Positions 1 to 10,123 of a stretch of 64,000 bases of DNA are shown here, in pieces. Positions within the stretch are counted from its first letter, which is position 1; every line of letters starts with the position of its first letter. The translations under genes were made by a program, and so were the position numbers. Origin of the DNA: Burkholderia sp. WAC0059 (GTDB lineage: Bacteria; Pseudomonadota; Gammaproteobacteria; Burkholderiales; Burkholderiaceae); contig NZ_PNEO01000002.1 in assembly GCF_002870125.1 (NCBI RefSeq), forward strand, positions 124,001-188,000, in the 5' to 3' direction. The notes beneath the pieces were generated by a model, which was not told the DNA's origin, did not search any database, and saw nothing but the letters and a program-made list of their open reading frames with translations.

Positions 1-785
1 GCGAACTGGACGACGGGGACTTCGCCCGCATCCACCGCGCGCACCTCGATTACCACGTCCTGGTCTTTCGCGACCAGCACATCACGCCGGCCCAGCAGAT
101 CGCGTTCAGCCGCCGCTTCGGCCCGCTGCAGATCCACGTGCTGCACCAGTTCCAGTTGCCGGGCCATCCGGAAATCCTGATCGTCTCGAACGTCGTCGAG
201 AACGGCAAGCCGATCGGCCTCGGCGACGCAGGCCATTTCTGGCACTCGGACCTCTCGTACAAGGAAACGCCGAGCCTCGGCTCGATGCTGCACGCGCAGG
301 AACTGCCCGCCGAGGGCGGCGACACCGTCTTCGCGAACATGCACCTGGCCTGGGACACGCTGCCCGAGGCGCTGCGCCGCGCGGTGGAAGGCCGGCGCGC
401 CGAGCACACCTACCTCGCGAAGTACGGCGAGCTGCAAAAGCGCAGCCCCTGGCGGCCGAACCTCACGCAGGAGCAGATCGACCAGGTGAAGCCCGTCGTG
501 CATCCCGTCGTGCGCACGCATCCGGAGACCGGGAAGAAGGCGCTCTTCGTCAGCGAGCATTTCACGACGCGCATCCTCGACCTGCCGCAGGACGAGAGCG
601 ACGCGCTGCTCAAGGAACTGTTCGAGCACAGCGTGCGCCCCGGGCATCTGTACCGGCACGTCTGGTCGCCGCACGACATGGTGTTCTGGGACAATCGCTC
701 GCTGATGCATCTCGCGGCCGGCACGCCAGACCATCTGCGCCGCAAGCTCTACCGCACGACGATCGAAGGCGACGCGCCGTTCTGA
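1..785 (+). CDS. TauD/TfdA-family Fe(II)/2-oxoglutarate dioxygenase, 5' end outside the window
   Basis: The open frame is already running at base 3, so the start codon lies upstream of the window. The family couples 2-oxoglutarate decarboxylation to oxygenolytic cleavage of sulfonates such as taurine, releasing sulfite. The facial triad is visible: an HxD pair in GHFWHSDLSY, a distal His in NRSLMHLAA, and the 2-oxoglutarate-binding Arg in RRKLYRTT near the C-terminus. A sulfonate-type ABC importer follows 73 bp downstream on the same strand, which supports use of an organosulfur substrate. The exact substrate cannot be read from the sequence. Confidence 0.88.
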   Translation, partial: ELDDGDFARIHRAHLDYHVLVFRDQHITPAQQIAFSRRFGPLQIHVLHQFQLPGHPEILIVSNVVENGKPIGLGDAGHFWHSDLSYKETPSLGSMLHAQELPAEGGDTVFANMHLAWDTLPEALRRAVEGRRAEHTYLAKYGELQKRSPWRPNLTQEQIDQVKPVVHPVVRTHPETGKKALFVSEHFTTRILDLPQDESDALLKELFEHSVRPGHLYRHVWSPHDMVFWDNRSLMHLAAGTPDHLRRKLYRTTIEGDAPF

Positions 786-858
786 GCGCGGCGCCGCGGT
801 GTCCCCGTCCGACGATGCCGGCGCGGACGTCGCGACCTTTTTCCTGGAGCAGATCCTG

Positions 859-1911
859 ATGTCCGTTCTCCGTTTTGCCCGCGCGGGCCGGCTCGCGCGG
901 GCGCGTCGCGCGGCGGTTTTCGCCATGGCGCTCGCATGCGGCGCTGGCCTTGCCGGCGCGCCGGTCGAGGCCCATGCCGAAGGCACGCTGCGTATCGCCG
1001 ACCAGTACGGGGTGGTCTATCTGCTGCTGGACGTCGCGCGCGACCAGCATCTGATCGAGCAGGAAGGCAAACGCGAAGGGCTCGACATCAAGGTCGACTG
1101 GCTGCGGCTGTCGGGCGGCGCGGCCGTCAACGACGCGCTGCTCTCGGGCGCGGTCGACATCGCGGGCGCCGGCGTCGGGCCGCTGCTCACGATCTGGGAC
1201 CGCACACATGGTCGGCAGAACGTGAAGGGCGTCGCCGCGCTCGGCACGCTGCCGGACTACCTCGTCAGCAACGACCCGCGTGTGCGCACCATCGCCGATT
1301 TCACCGACCGCGACCGCATCGCGGTGCCGGCGGTCACGGTGTCGGTGCAGTCGCGCATTCTGGAGATGGCGGCGGCGAAACGGTGGGGCGACCGCGCGTT
1401 CGACCGGCTCGATCCGCTGACCCAGGCGATTCCGCACCCGGACGCGGCCGCCGCGATCATCGCGGGCGGCACGGAGATCACGGCCCACTTCGGCGACGCG
1501 CCGTTCTCGGAGCAGGAACTGGCGGCCAACCCGAAGGCGCACGTCGTGCTGAGTTCGTACGACGTGCTGGGCGGCCCGACCTCGTCGACCGTGCTCTACG
1601 CCACGCAGCAGTTCCGGGACGCGAACCCGAAGACCTACCACGCGTTCGTGGCCGCGCTCGCGGACGCGGCGCGCTTCGTGAGCGCGCATCCCGACGAGGC
1701 GGCGGACATCTATCTGCGCGTCAACGATTCGAAGATCGACCGGGCCCTGCTCGTGAAGATCCTGAGCAATCCCGAGGTGCGGTTCAGCATCACGCCGCGC
1801 AACACGTTCCCGATGGCCCAGTTCATGTACCGGGTCGGGGCAATCCGTAACGAGCCGCGATCGTGGAAGGACTATTTCTTCGACGATCCGGACCTGGCGC
1901 AGGGCAGTTGA
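859..1911 (+). CDS. ABC transporter substrate-binding protein, NitT/TauT (sulfonate) type
   Basis: A 350-residue periplasmic binding protein with an N-terminal signal peptide: basic residues, a hydrophobic stretch, then an AHA-like cleavage region near residue 37. The mature part begins GTLRIADQYG, typical of SsuA/TauA-type proteins. The ATG at 859 was preferred to the in-frame GTG at 799 because it gives a proper signal peptide and has GGAG 8 bases upstream. It is the first gene of a binding protein, ATPase, permease series and follows the TauD-family gene. An organosulfonate is the likely ligand, by context only. Confidence 0.86.
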   Translation: MSVLRFARAGRLARARRAAVFAMALACGAGLAGAPVEAHAEGTLRIADQYGVVYLLLDVARDQHLIEQEGKREGLDIKVDWLRLSGGAAVNDALLSGAVDIAGAGVGPLLTIWDRTHGRQNVKGVAALGTLPDYLVSNDPRVRTIADFTDRDRIAVPAVTVSVQSRILEMAAAKRWGDRAFDRLDPLTQAIPHPDAAAAIIAGGTEITAHFGDAPFSEQELAANPKAHVVLSSYDVLGGPTSSTVLYATQQFRDANPKTYHAFVAALADAARFVSAHPDEAADIYLRVNDSKIDRALLVKILSNPEVRFSITPRNTFPMAQFMYRVGAIRNEPRSWKDYFFDDPDLAQGS

Positions 1912-1943
1912 ACCCCGTGCCGGCGCATGAAAGGGAGGCCGCG

Positions 1944-2789
1944 ATGGCCGCGAATCCATCTACATTGTTTTCCGGGGCGGCGGGACAGCCCGAGACGCCC
2001 GGACAGCCCGCGCACAGTAGCCGGCTGCTGCGCGTGAGCGACCTCACGCTCGAATACCGCACGCGCGAGCGCGTCGTCCAGGCGACGCAGCAGGTGAGCT
2101 TCGACGTCTACGGCGGCGACCGCTTCGTGCTGCTCGGACCGTCGGGCTGCGGTAAGTCCACGCTGCTCAAGGCGATCGCGGGTTTCATCAAGCCGTCGGC
2201 GGGCAGCATCGAGCTGGACGGGCGCGTCGTCCACGGGCCGGGACCGGACCGCATCGTCGTGTTCCAGGAGTTCGACCAGCTCGCGCCCTGGAAGTCGGTG
2301 CTGCAGAACGTGGCGTTTCCGCTACGCGTTGCGAAGAAGCTCACGCGTGCCGAGGCGAACGAGCGCGCCGCGTACTACCTCGAAAAGGTCGGTCTCGCCG
2401 ATTTCGCCCGCGCTTGGCCGCTCACGCTTTCGGGCGGGATGAAGCAGCGCGTCGCGATCGCGCGGGCGCTGGCCTGCGAGCCACGCATCCTGCTAATGGA
2501 CGAGCCGTTCGCCGCGCTCGACGCGCTCACGCGCCGCAAGATGCAGGAAGAGCTGCTGCGGCTCTGGGAGGACGCGCACCTGACGCTGCTCTTCGTCACG
2601 CATTCGATCGAGGAGGCGCTCATCGTCGGCAACCGCATCCTGCTGCTCTCGCCGCATCCGGGCCGCGTGCGCGCCGAGTTGAACAGCCATCAATACAACC
2701 AGGACAGCGTCGGTCAGCACGACCTGCAACAGGCCGTTTCGAAGATCCATCGGCTGCTGTTCGGCCAGGAAGAGGTGGCACGCTCATGA
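1944..2789 (+). CDS. ABC transporter ATP-binding protein, sulfonate/nitrate type
   Basis: A 281-residue ATPase of the importer. Walker A is GPSGCGKST, the signature loop LSGGMKQRVAIARAL, and Walker B ILLMDEPFAALD, followed by the switch His in FVTHSIEEA. Start chosen at ATG 1944 because AGGGAGG sits 6 bases upstream; a longer in-frame reading would overlap the preceding gene. The stop overlaps the start of the permease gene (ATGA), indicating translational coupling. It should energise import of the ligand bound by the 859-1911 product. Confidence 0.93.
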   Translation: MAANPSTLFSGAAGQPETPGQPAHSSRLLRVSDLTLEYRTRERVVQATQQVSFDVYGGDRFVLLGPSGCGKSTLLKAIAGFIKPSAGSIELDGRVVHGPGPDRIVVFQEFDQLAPWKSVLQNVAFPLRVAKKLTRAEANERAAYYLEKVGLADFARAWPLTLSGGMKQRVAIARALACEPRILLMDEPFAALDALTRRKMQEELLRLWEDAHLTLLFVTHSIEEALIVGNRILLLSPHPGRVRAELNSHQYNQDSVGQHDLQQAVSKIHRLLFGQEEVARS

Positions 2790-3682
2790 AGTCTTTTGCC
2801 CGCGAGGACGGCGCCGCCGCGCTGCTGCCGCCCGTCCGTCCCGAATACGAAGTCGAACTGCGGCCGGCCGCGCCGCACGAGGCGCCGGCGCGCGAGCCGC
2901 TGGCGACGCGCCTCGCCTCGCAGACGTGGCTGCGCAAGAGCCTGATCGCGCTCGTGCTGATCGGGTTGTGGGAACTCGGCGCGCGCGCCGTGTCGAACGA
3001 CCTGCTGCTGCCGACCTTCACGGCGACCGTCGAGGCGTTCGTCAACGGCATCCTGAGTGGCGAGCTGCTGCTGCGCACGGGCCTGTCGCTGTCGGTGCTG
3101 ATCCAGGGCTACGTGCTCGGCGTCGTGGCCGCGTTCGTGCTGACCTCGCTCGCGGTGTCGACGCGCCTCGGCCGCGACCTGCTGACGATGCTCACGTCGA
3201 TGTTCAACCCGTTGCCCTCGATCGCGCTGCTGCCGCTCGCGCTGCTCTGGTTCGGCCTCGGCAACGGCAGCCTGCTGTTCGTGCTCGTGCATTCGGTGCT
3301 CTGGCCGCTCGCGCTCAACACCTACGCGGGCTTCCAGTCCGTGCCCGACACGCTGCGCATGACGGGCCGCAACTACGGGCTCAAGGGCCTGCGCCACGTG
3401 CTGCTGATCCTCGTGCCGGCCGCGCTGCCGTCGATCGTCTCGGGCCTGCGCGTGAGCTGGGCCTTCGCCTGGCGCACGCTGATCGCGGCCGAACTCGTGT
3501 TCGGCGCGAACTCGGGCGGCGGCGGGCTCGGCTGGTACATCTTCCAGAACCGCAACGAGCTCTACACGGACCGCGTGTTCGCCGGTCTCGCGATGGTCAT
3601 CCTGATCGGACTTGCCGTCGAGCACCTCGTGTTCGACACGCTCGAACGCGTGACGGTGAAGCGCTGGGGCGTGCAGAAGTAG
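2786..3682 (+). CDS. ABC transporter permease, sulfonate/nitrate (SsuC/TauC) type
   Basis: A 298-residue inner-membrane permease with about six hydrophobic segments after a roughly 45-residue polar N-terminal extension. The family EAA-like loop is seen around PDTLRMTGRNYG and ALPSIVSGLRVSW. The ATG overlaps the ATPase stop by four bases, so the genes are co-translated. It completes the TauD-SBP-ATPase-permease set. No clear terminator is seen in the 107 bp before the next, convergent gene. Confidence 0.92.
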   Translation: MKSFAREDGAAALLPPVRPEYEVELRPAAPHEAPAREPLATRLASQTWLRKSLIALVLIGLWELGARAVSNDLLLPTFTATVEAFVNGILSGELLLRTGLSLSVLIQGYVLGVVAAFVLTSLAVSTRLGRDLLTMLTSMFNPLPSIALLPLALLWFGLGNGSLLFVLVHSVLWPLALNTYAGFQSVPDTLRMTGRNYGLKGLRHVLLILVPAALPSIVSGLRVSWAFAWRTLIAAELVFGANSGGGGLGWYIFQNRNELYTDRVFAGLAMVILIGLAVEHLVFDTLERVTVKRWGVQK

Positions 3683-3789
3683 CCGTTTTTTTTCGGGTAT
3701 TCGGCGCTTACTACGGCTGGCGGTTGTCCGGACAGGCCGCGAGCTTCTTCGGGGCCGCGCCGTGGCGGTCCGAGTCCGGATAGGCGGTT

Positions 3790-4917
3790 TTAGCGCGGCG
3801 TCTTGCGCCGAAGCCACTCGGCGAATGCCTCGTCCTCGATGCGATATTCGCCGAACGTCAGGCGCGTGACCGAGTTATCGGCCACCAGCCGCCGCAGCGC
3901 GTGCGATACGGTGTTCTTGGTGGCCGGCTTGCCGAGCGCCAGCGAAAGCTGCCGAAGGCTGGCGGCGCCGTGCAGGTCGGCCTCTCCGCGCGCGAGGACG
4001 AGGATGACGGCCCGGTCCGCCGGGTTCAGCGCCTGCCACTGCTTGAGGAAATGTTCGTCCGAGAAGACCGAGGCCCGGGTGTGTTCGAGCGCGGCGTCCG
4101 GTCCCTGAGTCTGATAGAGGATGTACCGCTCGATGAATCGCTTGAAAAATTCGGGCGTGCGGTGCAAGGCCTCGAATGCGCGCTTGCCCTGTTCCAGCGT
4201 CAGGCGATTCCGGACGAGGCTGTTCATGTGCCGGACGGTAAAGGAGACGAAATCGTCGCCGAGCAGCGGGAACGGTTCGAGCGCGGCCCAGTTGTAGAAC
4301 GGCTCGCTCGCGCGGGCGAACATCTCGCGCAGCGTCGTCTCCGAGCTGCCCGCGAAAATGACCTTGATGCGGTCCTTGCGGATATCGAGCGCCGCGCGCA
4401 GCGCATGGGCGAAATCGCTGTGCTCGGCGCGCGCGAGCACCTGGGCCTCGTCGATCACCAGCAGCAGCGGTTTTTTCTGGCGGTCGAGCTGCCTGAGCAC
4501 CTCCGGCAGCGCACGGGCCTTCTCCCCGGCCGTGCCGAGCTCCGCCTCGAACAGGCCGCTCACGCCGCCGGGGATGCCCGCGCCGGCCCCGACCCTGACC
4601 TTGCGTACCGGCTTGCCGAGACTGGCCAGCAGCGCTTTCACGCCCTGCGGCGCGAGCGCCTCCACCAGCGACGACACGAGGGCCGCGTCGGGCGCCGCGC
4701 GATTGTCCCAAAGGTTGGTGTAGGCGACGACGTAGCCGTGCTCGCGCGCCGCCGGTAGCAGGTCCTGCTGGAGGAATTCGGTCTTGCCCATCCGGCGACG
4801 GGCGAACAGCCCCCGGGCCGACGACAGCTTCAGGTCGAACGCCTCGAGGCAGGATTCGGCAAGCTCTGGCCGGGCGTAGTGCCACGGGTCCGTGCCGGAA
4901 GTATCACGAGGTGTCAT
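3790..4917 (-). CDS. AAA/STAND-like P-loop ATPase with C-terminal winged-helix-like region
   Basis: A 375-residue protein. The P-loop lies at about residues 40-46 (RRRMGKT), Walker B at about 151-159 (LLLVIDEAQ), and a sensor-1-like strand KVIFAGSS near 185-192. The last 90 residues look like a winged helix (SLRQLSLALGKP, then NTVSHALRRLV), as in the archaeal-type ATPase/STAND group that couples NTP switching to DNA or partner binding. It is a single gene with no recognisable partner. Repeated octamers over its start suggest autoregulation. The biological role is unknown. Confidence 0.72.
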   Translation of the reverse strand: MTPRDTSGTDPWHYARPELAESCLEAFDLKLSSARGLFARRRMGKTEFLQQDLLPAAREHGYVVAYTNLWDNRAAPDAALVSSLVEALAPQGVKALLASLGKPVRKVRVGAGAGIPGGVSGLFEAELGTAGEKARALPEVLRQLDRQKKPLLLVIDEAQVLARAEHSDFAHALRAALDIRKDRIKVIFAGSSETTLREMFARASEPFYNWAALEPFPLLGDDFVSFTVRHMNSLVRNRLTLEQGKRAFEALHRTPEFFKRFIERYILYQTQGPDAALEHTRASVFSDEHFLKQWQALNPADRAVILVLARGEADLHGAASLRQLSLALGKPATKNTVSHALRRLVADNSVTRLTFGEYRIEDEAFAEWLRRKTPR

Positions 4918-4960
4918 CGTATCTGAGAAGTATCAAAACCGTTGATACTTCATGATACTT
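4899..4960. promoter_or_regulatory. Four copies of the octamer AAGTATCA/TGATACTT over the ATPase gene start
   Basis: AAGTATCA occurs at 4899-4906 and 4928-4935, and its exact complement TGATACTT at 4943-4950 and 4953-4960. The two inner copies form a perfect inverted repeat with a 7-bp spacer, and the first copy lies inside codons 4-6 of the ATPase gene. The arrangement looks like a multi-site operator. The ATPase's own winged-helix region is the obvious candidate reader, but this is inference. The remaining sequence to 5228 shows nothing recognisable. Confidence 0.55.
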
Positions 4961-5228
4961 TTGCGCTGCGCTTAATACAAATCCCTGAAATCGCGGCGAC
5001 TGGATTGCCCGGTCCATTCCGCATCCGCGTGCGAGGCAGGTCGATCCGGTGTTTCAGGCGTCGAAGGATGGCCGGCCGCCAGCCCGGCGACGCATCGACC
5101 GCACATTCCGAATTCCGTTTCTTTCCCGACGGCGATGCCTCTCGCAAGGACGTCGCCGCGCGCAATGTGCCGGACGCAAGCGCCGGACGGGAACGCACGG
5201 GACCGGGACGGAGCGCCCCGTTTGCGGT

Positions 5229-6080
5229 TTACAGGCCGACGAGTTCGACCGGCGCGTGATGCGTGAGCGAGAGGGGCAGCACGCGGATCTGCGAAGCATG
5301 CTTCGTGCGCAGCGACACGCCGAACAGGCCTTCTCCGCGGCTTTCCAGATGCGTGCGCAGCCGCTCGGCGAAGGCCGGACGCGAGGACGCGTCGTGTGCG
5401 TGCGCCGCGTGCATCGTCGTGTGCGGCGAGACCGTGGGCGAGAGCAGCATGACAATTGTGTGGCCGACCGGGAACAGCGCCAGCTCGACGCCCTCGCCGG
5501 GCAGGCCGGCGCGCCGCGCATCGAGCGCATGGCCGAGCAGGGCGCGGTAGCGCTGCACGCTCGCGTTCAGGTCGCGAACCGCGAGCGCGACGCTCGCGAT
5601 GCTGCTCACGCCGTTCGGATGCATGCGCACCTCGCCCTCCGCGAGGCGCAGAAAGCGCGGCGTCAGGTCGGCGCAGAGCGAGGGCAGGTCGCGCGTCAAC
5701 GGCTTGCCGATCTGCCATTCGAGCCGGGTGCCGTCGGGCCGGATGCGGCCTCCCGGAATCGGCCCCTCATAGCGCAGGCCGCGTCCGTGCGCGGCGTCGA
5801 TCGTCGCGCCGAGCGCGCGCGAGAGCAGCGCGTAATCCGTGAGCCCCTCGCGCTCGTGCGTGTCCGGGTCGCGCGAGGCCCAGCGATGCTGCGGCACGTC
5901 CTTGAGCGGCGCGATCAATTCGAAATAACTGCCGTCGGCGAAGCCGATCAGCGCATTGTGCAGGATGCCGTCCGAGTACGTGCCGCCGAGCTGCACGGTG
6001 AAGCCCAGTTCGCTGAAATCGGCCACGGCCTGTCGCAAATCCTGCACGCGAATCGCAATGTGATCGAGCGTAAGAGGCAT
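5229..6080 (-). CDS. VOC (glyoxalase-like) family protein
   Basis: A 283-residue protein with two beta-alpha-beta VOC modules. It opens with LTLDHIAIRVQDL and has a second module at VSSIASVALAVRDL. His7 and the Glu in SYFELIAPL are the expected metal ligands. It resembles the larger glyoxalase-like single-chain proteins. The substrate is unknown. The start at 6080 has GGAG about 9 bases upstream. It is divergent from the exported protein gene at 6424. Confidence 0.72.
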   Translation of the reverse strand: MPLTLDHIAIRVQDLRQAVADFSELGFTVQLGGTYSDGILHNALIGFADGSYFELIAPLKDVPQHRWASRDPDTHEREGLTDYALLSRALGATIDAAHGRGLRYEGPIPGGRIRPDGTRLEWQIGKPLTRDLPSLCADLTPRFLRLAEGEVRMHPNGVSSIASVALAVRDLNASVQRYRALLGHALDARRAGLPGEGVELALFPVGHTIVMLLSPTVSPHTTMHAAHAHDASSRPAFAERLRTHLESRGEGLFGVSLRTKHASQIRVLPLSLTHHAPVELVGL

Positions 6081-6423
6081 CGGGAAAAGCTCCGTGCGGG
6101 TAGAGAGGGTCGAGTATGCGACTTCGTTCGCGCGGATACCAGCAACGAATTGTGACTTCTATTGCAGGCGGTTCGCGGTCCGCTCGCCGCGCGGCTTCGG
6201 GAAGGCGCGAGACGTCGCCGCATGTAGCTTGCCCGCACGGCATGAAGGTTTTTCGAACGGCTTTCGGTGTCGGGCCGGCGGAACCAAATTCCCGGCCGAT
6301 GTGCCAGACTGCTGGCGGGCGGCGCGGGCCGCCCGTTCGACGGGGACTGCGGCGAGTCGTTGCAGGTTCCGTGCTGGCCGCAGCCCTCTCTCCCCCAATA
6401 CGAACGAAAGGAAAGGAGACGGT
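6081..6423. other. Divergent intergenic region
   Basis: This 343-bp space separates the VOC gene (minus strand) and the royal-jelly-family gene (plus strand), so it should hold both promoters. Apart from an AAGGAG ribosome binding site at 6413-6418 for the plus-strand gene, no palindrome or other clear signal was recognised. Confidence 0.5.
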
Positions 6424-7629
6424 ATGAAAAACGGGTATTCCCGGCAGGCCATGCGCCGCCGGGTCGTCGCTTCGCTCGGCGCGGGTCTTGCGAGCGCGTT
6501 CGGCGGCGGCATGCCGGCAGCGCTGGCGGCCGCCGCTTCGCAGGACGGCAGTGCGTCGGGCGGGCAGCATCCGCGTCTGGAAGTCGTGGCCACGTTCAAC
6601 GACGACTTTCGCCTCGTCGGCATCGGCGTGTCGCAAACGGGCCGCGTCTTCGCGACCGCGCCGGCGGCGGTCGTGCGCTCGCGCTACAGCGTGGTCGAGG
6701 TCGATCCCGACACGGGTGCGCTCACGCCGTTTCCCGACGCGGACTGGAACGTCTACAAGCCGGATGAAAGCGGCGAGCGGCAGTGGATTTCGGTGCAGGC
6801 GCTCTGGGTCGACGAGAACGATCACCTGTGGGCGCTCGATTCGTCGCTGCCCTCGGTGGACCAGCGCCGGCAGCCGCCCAAGCTCGTCCAGTTCGATCTG
6901 CTCACGCGCCAGGTGCTGCGCCAGTACACGTATGAAAACACCGTGACGCCGCAAGACTCGCTCAACGACATCCGCGTGGACCTGAAGCACGGCTATGCCT
7001 ATCTGAGCAACGCGGGCAAGCTCGGCGGCATCGCGGTCACGCAACTGGCCTCGGGCGATTCGCGCCTGCTGCTCGCGGGCGACCGTTCGAGCGTGGCCGA
7101 CCCGAACCAGCACCTGATGTTCGGCGATCGCGTCGCGCGCTTTCTCAACGGCAGCGTGGCGGTGATCCAGACCGACGGGATCGCGATTTCGCCGCAGCGC
7201 GACTGGTTCTATTATCGGCCGCTGACGGACCACCATTACTGGCGCATTCCGACGGCGGCGCTCATCGACACGTCGCTTTCGCCCGACGCGCTCGCGCAGC
7301 GCAAGCAATATCTCGGCGACTACGCGCTCACGGGCGGCCTGCTGATGGACGGCAACGGCGTGCTTTACGGCGGCGACCTCGAGCACCGCTCGGTGGTGGC
7401 GCTGACGCTCGTGGAGCGCGACGGCAAGCCGGCCCTGCACCAGGCGACGCTGACGGCCGATCCGCGCATCTCGTGGGCCGACGGCTTCGCGATGCAGAAC
7501 GACTATCTGTACTTCGCGGATTCGCACCTGCACGAGCTGAACTTCTCCGACGGCTATCCGCGCCGGGGGAAGTTCACGATCTTCCGGCTGAGGCTGCCGC
7601 CGCAGCCGGCGGGAACCTATCCGGGGTGA
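6424..7629 (+). CDS. Exported major royal jelly protein (MRJP/yellow) family protein
   Basis: A 401-residue protein. The N-terminus has RRRVVASLGAG followed by a hydrophobic Ala-rich stretch, a Tat-like or Sec signal. The rest matches the MRJP/yellow beta-propeller pattern, with WVDENDHLWALD, PPKLVQFDL, LNDIRVDLKHGYAYLSNAG and, near the end, YLYFADSHLHEL. Bacterial members are usually extracytoplasmic, of unknown biochemical role. Start ATG 6424 has AAGGAG five bases upstream. The gene stands alone and converges on the reductase gene at 7709-8614. Confidence 0.78.
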   Translation: MKNGYSRQAMRRRVVASLGAGLASAFGGGMPAALAAAASQDGSASGGQHPRLEVVATFNDDFRLVGIGVSQTGRVFATAPAAVVRSRYSVVEVDPDTGALTPFPDADWNVYKPDESGERQWISVQALWVDENDHLWALDSSLPSVDQRRQPPKLVQFDLLTRQVLRQYTYENTVTPQDSLNDIRVDLKHGYAYLSNAGKLGGIAVTQLASGDSRLLLAGDRSSVADPNQHLMFGDRVARFLNGSVAVIQTDGIAISPQRDWFYYRPLTDHHYWRIPTAALIDTSLSPDALAQRKQYLGDYALTGGLLMDGNGVLYGGDLEHRSVVALTLVERDGKPALHQATLTADPRISWADGFAMQNDYLYFADSHLHELNFSDGYPRRGKFTIFRLRLPPQPAGTYPG

Positions 7630-7657
7630 TCCGGCAGGCGCCGGCTCGCGGCGATCG

Positions 7658-7700
7658 CCGCGCGGGCCGGCGCGGACGTCGCGCGTTCCGGCCCGCGCGG
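7658..7700. terminator. Strong hairpin between convergent genes
   Basis: CCGCGCGGGCCGG (7658-7670) and its exact complement (7688-7700) form a 13-bp stem with a 17-base loop, placed between the stops of two convergent genes. There is no U-tract on either strand, so it may act as a transcript-end stabiliser or a weak bidirectional terminator. Confidence 0.45.
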
Positions 7701-7708
7701 GGCGGCGC

Positions 7709-8614
7709 TCAACCGGCCGCGCGCGGCGCGTTGTCCTCGAGCAGCCTGACGATCGTGTGCAGCATCCGGTTCGCCGGCGTGGGCACGCCGAGCGCCTCGC
7801 CGCGGCGGGCGACATAGCCGTTCAGGTGATCGATCTCGGTGCGCTTGCCGCGCATCAGGTCCTGCGCGGTGGACGAGTACTGGCCCTGCATCGTTTCGGC
7901 GATCCGCCGCACGGCCGCATCGACGTCGCCGGGCACGCTCACGCCGTCCGCCTTCGCGACGGCGAGGCATTCCGCTACGACGTCGTTCATCGCGGCGCCG
8001 ACGCCTTCGCCCTGCACGAGCCGGCCGTAAGGCAGACGCGCGATGGCCGAGAGCGCGTTGTAGGCGCAGTTCAGGATCAGCTTGGCCCAGAGCGCGCCGC
8101 GGACGTTCGGCGAAATTTCGGTCGGCACGCCGGCCGCGACGAGCGCGGCCGCGATTGTCCCGCTCGCGTCCGAGGGCTCGATGACGAGTTCGCCGCGCCC
8201 GTGGTGCCGGACGTGGCCGGGGCCCGCCATCTCGGTCGCGACGTAGACCACGGCGGCGGCCACCTCCGTCGCGATCACGGTGCGCAGCCGCACGGCGTTG
8301 TCGACGCCGTTCTGGAGCGTGAGCACGAGGGCGTCGTGCTCGAGATGGGGCTTGATCGACGCGCCCGCGCTTTCCGTGTCGGTCGATTTCACGCAGAACA
8401 GCACGAGTTGCGCGCCCTCGACGGCGGCCGGCTCCGTGCTGGCCGAGAGCGGGACCTGCTCGTCGAAGCTCTGTGCCTCGAGGCGCAGGCCGTGGCCCGC
8501 GATCGCTTCCACGTGCTGCGGACGGCCGATCAGTACGACATCGTGTCCGGCGCGCGCCAGCATGCCGCCGTAGTAGCAGCCCACCGCGCCCGCGCCCATT
8601 ACGGCGACTTTCAT
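7709..8614 (-). CDS. 2-dehydropantoate 2-reductase (PanE/ApbA) family protein
   Basis: A 301-residue NADPH-dependent reductase. The Rossmann motif is MKVAVMGAGAVGCYYGGML at the very N-terminus. The catalytic Lys region is WAKLILNCAYNALSA, with the later FRSS-equivalent helix at SSTAQDLMRGKRTEIDHLNG. The family reduces ketopantoate or related 2-keto acids. Bacteria often carry several paralogs, so assignment as the pantothenate enzyme is not safe. Start placed at ATG 8614, where the Rossmann fold begins. Confidence 0.85.
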   Translation of the reverse strand: MKVAVMGAGAVGCYYGGMLARAGHDVVLIGRPQHVEAIAGHGLRLEAQSFDEQVPLSASTEPAAVEGAQLVLFCVKSTDTESAGASIKPHLEHDALVLTLQNGVDNAVRLRTVIATEVAAAVVYVATEMAGPGHVRHHGRGELVIEPSDASGTIAAALVAAGVPTEISPNVRGALWAKLILNCAYNALSAIARLPYGRLVQGEGVGAAMNDVVAECLAVAKADGVSVPGDVDAAVRRIAETMQGQYSSTAQDLMRGKRTEIDHLNGYVARRGEALGVPTPANRMLHTIVRLLEDNAPRAAG

Positions 8615-8923
8615 AGGTCTATGGATTCCGGTTTTTTTCGACGATTCGCGAAAGCGCGACGCGCGGACTGGCGGGGCCGGCCCGCGCGTCGCGCGAGTCC
8701 GGCAAAAATAGCACGAGGCGGAGCGGTCGGCTGCGGGGCGTGCGGCGGGAGCGGGAGCGGCGAGGGTCGGAGTGCGACCGGGCAGGGCGGCGCGGAACCG
8801 CGCCTGCGAGATCCGCGCGTTTTTCAGGGGGCGCGAACGGATGGCATCGGCAGGACCGCGCCGTATCCGCATGTCGCCGCATCCGGCGCCGGAACGTTCG
8901 CCGGCAGACGTCCGTCCGCGCCG

Positions 8924-9862
<939 letters not shown>

Positions 9863-9924
9863 GAGGGTCTCCGTTTTCGTTGTCGGCGCGCGGCGTAGTG
9901 TAGCGCAGATTGATTCGCGTTTGA

Positions 9925-9936
9925 GTAAGCGCTTTC
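9925..9936. promoter_or_regulatory. LacI-type operator, copy 1
   Basis: GTAAGCGCTTTC, centred on AAGCGCTT, the symmetric core typical of LacI/GalR-family operators. The exact reverse complement occurs at 20062-20073 in the other divergent promoter of this cluster. It lies 63 bp upstream of the lactonase start. The cluster's own LacI regulator (23817-24881) is the likely reader. Confidence 0.65.
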
Positions 9937-10021
9937 TCTTGAAAAAAAAGCCGGCCTGGCCTAAAGTGCCTGAAGATTCGGCCGGCAGGAGACAGCGGCA
10001 AAGCATTTTGCGGGCCAGAAA

Positions 10022-10033
10022 GAAAGCGATTAC
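10022..10033. promoter_or_regulatory. LacI-type operator, copy 2 (one mismatch)
   Basis: GAAAGCGATTAC differs from the reverse complement of copy 1 by one base. It lies 97 bp from copy 1 and 90 bp before the dehydratase start, an arrangement compatible with looping between two operators in the same divergent region. Confidence 0.5.
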
Positions 10034-10123
10034 TCATTAAACGATGGCGACGCAACCCGGATTCTCCATTAGTGGAAAGCCCGGATGCGCAGGTCGCCGC
10101 GACGTCCCCGAGGTCCGCACTTC

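Noticed and set aside
610-1959. 449-codon minus-strand open frame
   Set aside because: Arg/Ala-rich antisense shadow of the dioxygenase and binding-protein genes, without any family motif.
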